A stretch of DNA of 35,166 nt from Pelotomaculum sp. UBA4789 (GTDB taxonomy: Bacteria > Bacillota > Desulfotomaculia > Desulfotomaculales > Pelotomaculaceae): the NCBI GenBank assembly GCA_002402945.1, contig DHGV01000118.1, forward strand, positions 32,059-67,224. Direction: 5' to 3'. The position numbers and the translations under genes are program-made. The notes below the pieces were generated by a model. The model searched no databases. It saw nothing but the letters and a program-made list of their open reading frames with translations, and was not told the origin of the DNA. Below, piece after piece: positions 29,790 to 35,166 of this stretch (positions are counted from its first letter, which is position 1; every line of letters begins with the position of its first letter).

Positions 29790-30833
29790 ATGAAAAAAAG
29801 AATCATTATCGGACTGCTTGCGCTTTCACTAATACTGGTGGTGGCGGCGGCCGCGTGGGCCACCTCCGGCACTGTCCCGATCAATGTTACTTACCGGGAT
29901 ATCAAGATTGTGTCAAACGGCACCGTGGTTACTGCAGATGCGTCATTAGGCGAACCGTTCATTTACAACAATAGGACATATATCCCCATCAGGATGGCAG
30001 CAGAAGCGCTGGGGCTCAATGTGGACTGGGTTGACTGGGCCAACATGGTGACAATCACCGGTTCATCTTCAGCGCAGGAGGTTGCCGCCCTCAAAGCGGA
30101 GATCGCGGACTTAAAAGAGCAACTGGCAGAAGCTGAAGGTGGCGGCGATCTGGGCGACCTGGAAGAACAGCTGATCGACGATTACGACTCCATTGGCGAT
30201 GTAGATATTGACGATATCACCCTGGACGGCGATGAAGACGATGTCGACGTGACGATTGAAGTTGATCTCGCTGATTTTGATAGCGAATGGGCAGATCTGT
30301 CAGACAGCGATATTGAGGACTGGATCGACGACCTGGTGAGCGATATCCAGGACGAATTTTCCGAGGATACGGTAGTTACCGGCGTGATCACTGATATCGA
30401 CAGTAACGATGACCTGGTGGACTTTACTAAAGACGGGACCGATGATCTTGAAGTAGATTTTAATGACGAAGACTACCGGGATGGCGGCTCGAGCGGTAAC
30501 ATGGGAGACCTGGAAGACCAACTTAATGACGAGTACGGCTCCCTGGAAGATGTCGATATTTCAAACATTAGCCTGGATGGCGACGAGGACGATGTAGATG
30601 TGGAGATCGAAGTTGACCTCGGTGATTTTGAAGATGAATGGGCAGCCCTGTCAGATAGCGATATTGAGAATTTTATTGAAGACATAGTCAGCGATATCCA
30701 GGATGAATTTTCTGGAGATACGGTAGTTAACGGTATAATCGTTGATTTCGTCAGCGAAAACGAACTGGTGGATTTTATTAAAGACGGTAACGATGACCTG
30801 GAAGTGGATTTTAATGACGGAGACTATCGATAA
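29790..30833 (+). CDS. Secreted acidic protein with stalk domain and two 110-residue repeats
   Basis: A 347-residue exported protein. A signal peptide covers residues 1-24 (MKKRIIIGLLALSLILVVAA then AAWAT). A copper-amine-oxidase N-terminal-like (stalk) domain covers about 31-89, with GEPFIYNNRTYIPIRMAAEA, then LGLNVDW. A short coiled coil follows (about 96-117, ALKAEIADLKEQLAEAE). Two tandem repeats at 121-230 and 238-347 align without a single gap. Each contains LDGDEDDVDV, LSDSDIE, VSDIQDEFS and DDLEVDFND. The repeats are extremely acidic, suggesting calcium or other cation binding outside the cell. The stalk domain occurs in many clostridial surface proteins. Function unknown. GGAGG precedes the ATG. 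Confidence 0.85.
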   Translation: MKKRIIIGLLALSLILVVAAAAWATSGTVPINVTYRDIKIVSNGTVVTADASLGEPFIYNNRTYIPIRMAAEALGLNVDWVDWANMVTITGSSSAQEVAALKAEIADLKEQLAEAEGGGDLGDLEEQLIDDYDSIGDVDIDDITLDGDEDDVDVTIEVDLADFDSEWADLSDSDIEDWIDDLVSDIQDEFSEDTVVTGVITDIDSNDDLVDFTKDGTDDLEVDFNDEDYRDGGSSGNMGDLEDQLNDEYGSLEDVDISNISLDGDEDDVDVEIEVDLGDFEDEWAALSDSDIENFIEDIVSDIQDEFSGDTVVNGIIVDFVSENELVDFIKDGNDDLEVDFNDGDYR

Positions 30834-30904
30834 AATGAGGTTAATTTGGATTATGAATGCCGATTCCTTAGAATCGTAATCGAGAAAACTATTTAAAGGG
30901 TATC

Positions 30905-30937
30905 AAAAGAGCCGGAACATTTCGTTCCGGCTCTTTT
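30905..30937. terminator. Strong intrinsic terminator after the acidic repeat gene
   Basis: A perfect 14-bp stem AAAAGAGCCGGAAC/GTTCCGGCTCTTTT with a 5-nt loop, T-rich on both exits. Confidence 0.92.
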
Positions 30938-31032
30938 GTTGGAGCATACCCTATATCCGGGCAGGGGAACAGAGACACGTTGTTAGATGATAACTTCGAC
31001 AGAAGAATTGGGGGGTATCCAGCATACACGAG

Positions 31033-31075
31033 GTGCGGCTTTAGCCCGCACATTGGCGGATTAAAACTCGCCCAA
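31033..31075. repeat. Degenerate two-hairpin repeat
   Basis: GTGCGGC-TTTA-GCCCGCAC (one bulge) and a following GGCG...CGCC hairpin correspond in order and flanks to the pair at 20501-20544. No gene is seen between 30834 and 31211; apart from the terminator, this repeat and the palindrome at 31147, the region holds nothing recognised. Confidence 0.65.
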
Positions 31076-31146
31076 CGCCTGGGAATGGGCCCGACCATAA
31101 TTTACCCATGTTGCTTCTATCGTTGAATGGAATCAGACAGGGGAAA

Positions 31147-31177
31147 GGGGACACATCCGAAACCAGGATATGTCCCC
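31147..31177. repeat. 31-bp palindromic repeat, copy 3
   Basis: Identical over all 31 bases to the copy at 20451-20481 and in the same orientation. It is followed by a partial echo (AATTTCCCC, then TTATGTCCCC) up to 31204. Confidence 0.85.
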
Positions 31178-31211
31178 AAATAATTTCCCCAAATTTATGT
31201 CCCCAACTTTA

Positions 31212-32765
31212 CTAGCCGAGGATTGCTTTCAGGTCGGCTTCGGGTGTGCTGATCGGCTTGATGTTGAACTTTTCGACCAGGACGCCCAGCACGTTGGGAG
31301 AGATAAAGACGGGCAGCGTGGGGCCCAGGTAGATGTTTTTGATGCCCAGCGACAGCAGCGTCAGCAGGATGCACACGGCTTTCTGCTCATACCACGAAAG
31401 GAGCATCGTCAGAGGCAGTTCGTTCACCCCGCAGTTAAAGGCGCCGGCCAGGGCGACCGCCACCTGGATGGCGGAATAGGCGTCGTTGCACTGGCCCATG
31501 TCCATGAGGCGCGGCAGCCCGCCGATTTCACCGAGGTCGAGGTCGTTGAAGCGGTACTTGCCGCAGGCCAGGGTCAGGACAATGGTGTCCGGCGGCGTTT
31601 TCTGCACGAACTCGGTGTAGTAGTTCCTGCCGGCCCTGGCGCCGTCACAGCCGCCGACCAGGAAGAAATGCTTGATCGCGCCGGCTTTGACCGCTTCGAT
31701 GACCTTGTCGGCGACGCCCAGCACTGTGCCGCGGGCAAACCCGGTCATGACTTCAGCGCCGCCGTTGATGCCGGTGAGTTTCTTGTCTTCAGGCCACCCG
31801 CCCAGCTGCAGCGCCTGATCGATAACAGGGGTGAAGTCCTTGACGCCGTTGGCGCTCTTGATATGTTTGAGCCCCGGGTAGCCGACGACATCGGTGGTGA
31901 AGATGCGGTCGGAATAGGAAGGCCGGGGCGGCATCAGGCAGTTGGTCGTATACAGGATGGGGGCGGGGATGCCGTCAAACTCCTTCTGCTGGTTCTGCCA
32001 GGCGGCGCCGAAATTGCCCTTCAGGTGCGGGTATTTCTTTAATTCCGGGTAGGCGTGGGCGGGCAGCATCTCGCCGTGGGTATAGATGTTTATCCCTTTG
32101 CCGTCTGTTTGTTCGAGCAGCTGTTTCAAGTCATACAGGTCGTGGCCGGTGATCACGATAAACGGGCCTTTTTCCACGGCCAGGGGAACCTTGACCGGTA
32201 CCGGCTGCCCGTAGGCGGAGGTATTGGCTTCGTCCAGCAGGCCCATGCATTTCAGGTTAACCTGCCCGAACTCCATGATCAGGCCCAGCCACTCCTCTGC
32301 GGAATGCTCTTCGCCGATGGCGCGCATACCTTTATAAAGCCAGGAGGTCACTTCATCATCTTTTTTGCCGAGCAAATAGGCGTGCCAGGCGTAGGCCGCC
32401 ATGCCGCGCAGCCCAAACAGCAGGGTCGAGCGAAGAGATACCATGTCGGGGTCGCCCTGCCAGAGGGCGCTGGAATCCAGGTCCGCCGCGCCTCCCATTT
32501 TTTCTTTCTCTGCCTGCAGAAGGCTTATAAGTCCATCGATGCGATCGCCGTCGAAATTTACATTGGTGATCGTGGCGAAAAGCCCCTGCATCATCAGCTT
32601 GTCGGCTTCATCGCCCGGAGTCTTGCCTTGAGCGGCGCGGGCGAGCCCAACCATGGCGGCGGTAAGCTTGTCCTGCTTGTCGGCTACTTCCGGCTGTTTG
32701 CCGCACACGCCCACCTTGGTGCAGCCTTTGCCGCCGGCGGTTTGCTCACATTGAAAACAAAACAT
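31212..32765 (-). CDS. hcp: Hybrid-cluster protein (hydroxylamine/NO reductase)
   Basis: A 517-residue Hcp. The N-terminal cysteines C3, C6, C15 and C21 (MFCFQCEQTAGGKGC, then TKVGVC) hold the proximal Fe-S cluster. Hybrid-cluster ligand regions are visible: ITGHDLYDLKQLLEQ, YTHGEMLPAHAYPELKKYPH, TTNCLMPP, VGGCDGARAGRNYYTEF and LTLACGKYRFND. It is a cytoplasmic enzyme that reduces nitric oxide, or hydroxylamine in vitro, under nitrosative stress. The ATG at 32763-32765 is preferred over the adjacent TTG; AAGGAGGGG lies upstream. It follows the ferredoxin-like gene on the same strand, with a hairpin repeat in the 179-bp gap. No terminator was seen after it. Confidence 0.96.
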   Translation of the reverse strand: MFCFQCEQTAGGKGCTKVGVCGKQPEVADKQDKLTAAMVGLARAAQGKTPGDEADKLMMQGLFATITNVNFDGDRIDGLISLLQAEKEKMGGAADLDSSALWQGDPDMVSLRSTLLFGLRGMAAYAWHAYLLGKKDDEVTSWLYKGMRAIGEEHSAEEWLGLIMEFGQVNLKCMGLLDEANTSAYGQPVPVKVPLAVEKGPFIVITGHDLYDLKQLLEQTDGKGINIYTHGEMLPAHAYPELKKYPHLKGNFGAAWQNQQKEFDGIPAPILYTTNCLMPPRPSYSDRIFTTDVVGYPGLKHIKSANGVKDFTPVIDQALQLGGWPEDKKLTGINGGAEVMTGFARGTVLGVADKVIEAVKAGAIKHFFLVGGCDGARAGRNYYTEFVQKTPPDTIVLTLACGKYRFNDLDLGEIGGLPRLMDMGQCNDAYSAIQVAVALAGAFNCGVNELPLTMLLSWYEQKAVCILLTLLSLGIKNIYLGPTLPVFISPNVLGVLVEKFNIKPISTPEADLKAILG

Positions 32766-32816
32766 CAAATAACCCCTCCTTGTATTTACTGGTCTTTATT
32801 TTTTTGTTGTTCTTTT

Positions 32817-32834
32817 GGCAGGCTAAAGCCTGCC
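32817..32834. repeat. Hairpin repeat (TAAA loop), hcp upstream
   Basis: GGCAGGC-TAAA-GCCTGCC, a perfect 7-bp stem followed by CTACAA. This is the same flank as the hairpin at 20527-20544. A related weaker hairpin (GCCGGC-TAAA-GCTGGC) is at 32928-32943. Confidence 0.75.
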
Positions 32835-32944
32835 CTACAAAAACCCAGACATCAATACGGGCATAGCACAAGATCCTCAAGACTCTATTAAAAACCAACA
32901 AGGTTTGCAGCAATACCCGGTTGACTGGCCGGCTAAAGCTGGCA

Positions 32945-33667
32945 CTAATCCTCTGCAATCCTGCCGTCAGTGGTGACAGTAATTATGCGCCAGGGGATCA
33001 TTTTACCGCTGTTGATGAGCGCCTGCCTGACAGCGTTTGCCAGGCCGCCGCAGCAGGGCACTTCCATGCGGAGCACAGTGACACTTTTAATATCATGCGC
33101 TTTTAGGATGCCGGTTAATTTTTCGGTGTAATCTATTTCGTCCAGTTTCGGGCAGCCGATAATGGTGATTTTATTGCGCATGAAATCACTGTGGATGCCG
33201 GCGCAGGCATAAGCCGCGCAGTCGGCGGCCACCAGCAGGTGGGCGTTGTCAAAATAAGGCGCGTTGATCGGCGCCAGTTTAATCTGGCAGGGCCACTGGC
33301 GCAGCTGTGATACTGCAGCGGACTGCCCCGCCGCGGCGTCTGCCGGGACGGCTTCCTCTTTTCTTTCGATAGTCCTGGTCTGGGTGCCCGGACAGCCGCA
33401 GGCCAGCGTTCCGGGCGCCTCATTTTTCCTGACTGCTGTGTGCTCTTTCACGGCTTCTTCGTCAAAAGCATCAGCTTCGCGCTCTTCAATGGTTATGGCG
33501 CCGGCCGGACATTCCGGCAGGCATGCCCCCAAACCGTCGCAATAACTTTCCGACACGAGCCTGGCTTTGCCGTTTATAAGCTGCAGGGCTCCTTCGTGAC
33601 AGGCATCGACGCATAGTCCACAGCCGGTGCATTTCTCTTCATCAATCTTGACAATTTTTCTTTTCAT
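32945..33667 (-). CDS. 4Fe-4S ferredoxin-type protein associated with Hcp
   Basis: A 240-residue protein. Two Fe-S motifs stand near the N-terminus: CTGCGLCVDACHEGALQ and CDGLGACLPECPAGAITI. A variable acidic linker follows, with a CGCPG motif in its middle. The C-terminal part (about 130-240) contains WPCQIKLAPINAPYFDNAHL and AADCAAYACAGIHSDF, IIGCPKLDEIDY and VPCCGGLANAVRQAL, all Cys-rich. The likely role is electron delivery to Hcp, its downstream neighbour; that is inference from context. The ATG at 33665-33667 is chosen because GGGGG precedes it. The gene diverges from the Crp/Fnr regulator, with a perfect palindrome between them. Confidence 0.85.
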   Translation of the reverse strand: MKRKIVKIDEEKCTGCGLCVDACHEGALQLINGKARLVSESYCDGLGACLPECPAGAITIEEREADAFDEEAVKEHTAVRKNEAPGTLACGCPGTQTRTIERKEEAVPADAAAGQSAAVSQLRQWPCQIKLAPINAPYFDNAHLLVAADCAAYACAGIHSDFMRNKITIIGCPKLDEIDYTEKLTGILKAHDIKSVTVLRMEVPCCGGLANAVRQALINSGKMIPWRIITVTTDGRIAED

Positions 33668-33741
33668 AAAGAAGCCCCCTTTTAGAAGTTTTACTTGCAA
33701 CTTTGGGTAATCTTATTTTATTATATTGAAAGAACAAACTC

Positions 33742-33757
33742 GGTAACCATGGTTACC
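33742..33757. promoter_or_regulatory. Operator palindrome for the Hcp regulator
   Basis: GGTAACCATGGTTACC is a perfect 16-bp palindrome between the ferredoxin-hcp unit and the divergent Crp/Fnr gene. It contains GTAAC-N4-GTTAC, which I recall as the kind of site proposed for clostridial HcpR. Placement 20 bases before the regulator ATG suggests autoregulation. Confidence 0.8.
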
Positions 33758-33777
33758 AAAAGAAAAGGCGCGTAAAA

Positions 33778-34470
33778 ATGTTTGAGAAATGGACGAAAGT
33801 TCTGGCTGAATGCGAATTATTCAGGGGGATCGCCCCGGAAGAAATAACTGCCATCTTTGAATGCCTGAAACCGCAGGTGAGCAGCTTTGAAAAAAATGAA
33901 TGGGTGGCTGTGGCCGGCGGAAAATTTGCCGGGTTGGGGATCGTCTTATCCGGCGAAGCAGTTGTGATCAAGGAGAACGCGGCTGGCAGCCGGGCCATTA
34001 TAGCGGTAAACGGGCCCGGTGAGATGTTCGGCGAGATGGCGGCTTTTTCCGGGGACGGCGTGTGGCCGGTGACCGTGGTGTCCAGGGGCGCGTGTACGGT
34101 TATGTTTCTGCCGGCCGGAAAGATAGTGGGTAACTGTGAAAGGATTTGTGTCTGCCACAGGCGGCTGATCACGAACCTGCTTGAGATCGTTTCCGGCAAA
34201 GCGCTCCTGCTGCACCGCAAGTTGGAATACCTGGCCATTAAGAGCATGCGCGGGAAAATCAGCGCTTTCCTGCTCGAGCAGCAGAAAAGAGCCGGCAGTG
34301 ATACCTTTATGATGCCGATGAAACGAAATGAGCTGGCTGATTTTCTAAATGTTACCCGCCCGTCTCTTTCACGCGAAATGTGCCGGATGAGGGATGAGGG
34401 GTTAATAGAATTCCACAGGGATTCGGTCAAAATCAAGGAAGCAAATGCCCTGAGAAGCATGGCTGAATAA
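33778..34470 (+). CDS. Crp/Fnr family regulator, probable HcpR
   Basis: A 230-residue regulator. The cyclic-nucleotide-binding-type beta roll covers about 15-125 (FRGIAPEEITAIFECLKPQV, then GIVLSGEAVVIKE, GPGEMFGEMAAFSG). A dimerisation helix follows, and a C-terminal winged helix (about 160-225) has MKRNELADFLNVTRPSLSRE then MCRMRDEGLIEF. It has no N-terminal Fnr cysteine cluster; Cys pairs occur near ERICVCHRR. Divergent from ferredoxin-hcp across a palindrome, it is probably the HcpR-type sensor of nitric oxide or nitrosative stress. HcpR-type proteins in other bacteria bind haem, but that cannot be seen here. Confidence 0.88.
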   Translation: MFEKWTKVLAECELFRGIAPEEITAIFECLKPQVSSFEKNEWVAVAGGKFAGLGIVLSGEAVVIKENAAGSRAIIAVNGPGEMFGEMAAFSGDGVWPVTVVSRGACTVMFLPAGKIVGNCERICVCHRRLITNLLEIVSGKALLLHRKLEYLAIKSMRGKISAFLLEQQKRAGSDTFMMPMKRNELADFLNVTRPSLSREMCRMRDEGLIEFHRDSVKIKEANALRSMAE

Positions 34471-34597
34471 AGGCATCAGGCTTTATCCCTGTTTTGTAAA
34501 ATTTAAGGAAAAAGAAAGAAAATAAAAATAAAAACTTAACTATTATCAATTATTGTATGATCATTATAAAATTGTTTAAAAGCAGGGAGGTGCGGCT

Positions 34598-34885
34598 GTG
34601 GACAAGGGAGAGCTCAAATGGTTGATTTCCGAATTAAATGATAAAAACACGGTGATCATGGGCTATGCGCAGATGGCGCTGAAATGCGATCATCCCAATT
34701 GGACCAAAAGGTACATCACTTCAATAATCCAGCAGGTTGACAAGATAACCGCCGTAACCGCCATCATAACCGACCTCTATCTCAGCGGCAGTGATGACAG
34801 CGGCGACAGCGATAACGATAACTGCAGCAAATCTGCGGCCCTGGAAAACCTGATTGCCAGAAGCGCCAATATCAAATTTCATTAG
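34598..34885 (+). CDS. Small protein resembling a histidine-kinase dimerisation segment
   Basis: A 95-residue protein starting with GTG behind GGGAGGTG. Residues 11-28 (SELNDKNTVIMGYAQMAL) resemble the DHp/HisKA motif of sensor kinases (H-E-L-x-N-x-L-T-V-I-x-G-Y), but Ser11 stands where the phospho-accepting His should be. A second helix follows (RYITSIIQQVDKITAVTAII). Then comes an Asp/Ser-rich linker (SGSDDSGDSDNDN) and a short tail. There is no ATPase domain. It may be a dimeric phosphotransfer-like or decoy protein, or a coincidental helical hairpin. The gene stands alone after the Crp/Fnr gene. Confidence 0.6.
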   Translation: MDKGELKWLISELNDKNTVIMGYAQMALKCDHPNWTKRYITSIIQQVDKITAVTAIITDLYLSGSDDSGDSDNDNCSKSAALENLIARSANIKFH

Positions 34886-34919
34886 CAGCTTCCTAATCGG
34901 CGGCCCTTTAAAATAAACA

Positions 34920-34948
34920 TTGTGTATTTATTGGAAATCGTGTAAAAT
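34920..34948 (+). promoter_or_regulatory. Probable promoter of the helicase gene
   Basis: TTGTGT (34920-34925), a 17-bp spacer and TAAAAT (34943-34948). It would give a leader of roughly 150 nt containing the hairpin at 35001-35043. Confidence 0.55.
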
Positions 34949-35000
34949 TATATTTGTTCTTTGCGCGAAATCTTTATACGCACCAAAAGCTTTGACATTG

Positions 35001-35043
35001 AAGGGGTTATCGCTTTGATCAGCGATCGCTCCTTTGTTTTTTT
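35001..35043 (+). terminator. Intrinsic terminator in the helicase leader
   Basis: AAGGGG pairs with CTCCTT, and ATCGCT pairs with AGCGAT around a TTGATC loop, with 2-nt internal loops, followed by TGTTTTTTT. It may end the 34598 gene, or attenuate the helicase gene if the promoter at 34920 is real. Confidence 0.75.
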
Positions 35044-35110
35044 ATATGAGAAACATGGTGTTTGCATGCTGCAGGAAAACATACCAAATTGTAAAGGGGA
35101 AGATAGAGCT

Positions 35111-35166
35111 ATGAAAACATTCAATGATTTTGGTTTAAGCGAACCGGTGATCCGGGCACTCAACAA
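35111..35166 (+). CDS. DEAD-box RNA helicase, N-terminal part only
   Basis: Only 18 codons remain before the edge: MKTFNDFGLSEPVIRALN. The F-x-x-F-G-L-x-x-x-(V/I)-x-x-A-(L/I)-N pattern is the Q-motif region of DEAD-box RNA helicases, which contacts the adenine of ATP. The ATG at 35111 gives the usual start. The reading frame is open upstream to 34946, but without helicase-like sequence or a ribosome site. Which helicase (CshA, DeaD or RhlE type) cannot be told. Its long leader with a terminator suggests regulation. Confidence 0.75.
   Translation, partial: MKTFNDFGLSEPVIRALN

Noticed and set aside
31170..32042. Long plus-strand open frame (290 codons) opposite hcp, continued by another at 32055-32891
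   Set aside because: Both are antisense to a fully recognisable hcp with all cluster ligands; composition is that of a complementary-strand shadow in G/C-rich coding DNA.
33753..34460. 235-codon minus-strand frame opposite the Crp/Fnr gene
   Set aside because: The plus-strand frame shows clear sensor and winged-helix motifs; the minus frame shows none.
34946..35110. In-frame upstream extension of the helicase gene
   Set aside because: Open by chance over 55 codons, but it has no ribosome site, spans a terminator hairpin and lacks helicase sequence; the ATG at 35111 gives the normal start.

Overview
This window reads as the chromosomal replication-origin region of a Gram-positive anaerobe of the Clostridia. 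The order rpmH, oriC, dnaA, dnaN, recF, remB-like, gyrB, gyrA is the classic Firmicutes origin layout. The many TTG starts, a T-box leader, the PdxST route to vitamin B6, an Hcp/ferredoxin/Crp-type regulator cluster and a Cu-amine-oxidase-like surface protein suggest the Peptococcaceae/Pelotomaculum-Desulfotomaculum group. That placement is inference from content, not a database match.

Left arm (1-10332, all genes on the minus strand, reading away from the origin). From the origin outward: rpmH-rnpA-yidD-yidC-jag (ribosome, RNase P and membrane insertion), a strong terminator, then mnmE-mnmG-rsmG (tRNA wobble-uridine and 16S rRNA modification) and a terminator. Next come parA-parB with a near-consensus parS just after parB, a DUF554 membrane protein, a truncated phosphoribosyltransferase remnant, cvpA, and the 5' part of an M18 aminopeptidase running off the window.

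Origin (10333-12234). Divergent rpmH and dnaA promoters flank an unexplained inverted repeat. DnaA-box-like sequences lie on both sides of dnaA. The dnaA-dnaN gap holds a TTATNCACA box followed by six perfect DnaA-trios and A/T-rich DNA, which is the best candidate for the unwinding site.

Right arm (10682-25755, plus strand): dnaA, dnaN, recF, a DUF370 gene, gyrB and gyrA. Then pdxS and pdxT, separated by about 300 bp of palindromic repeats. Then a T-box controlled class V aminotransferase-serA pair and serS.

25756-29349 is a tRNA-rich segment: Ser(TGA), Ser(GCT), Arg(ACG), Arg(CCT) and Ser(CGA). The last overlaps the 3' end of tadA. Between them lie a DUF3006/metallo-beta-lactamase lipoprotein pair on the minus strand and two unrecognised small acidic proteins. 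Serine synthesis, charging and three serine tRNAs thus sit within about 8 kb.

29350-35166 is more accessory. It holds a secreted acidic protein built from two 110-residue repeats, a repeat island, hcp with a ferredoxin-like partner facing a Crp/Fnr regulator across a perfect 16-bp palindrome, and a small protein resembling a histidine-kinase dimerisation segment without its histidine. The window ends at the start of a DEAD-box RNA helicase whose leader contains an intrinsic terminator.

At least three families of short palindromic repeats are scattered between genes. Some copies differ by compensatory stem changes, which points to selection on, or transposition of, a folded nucleic acid.
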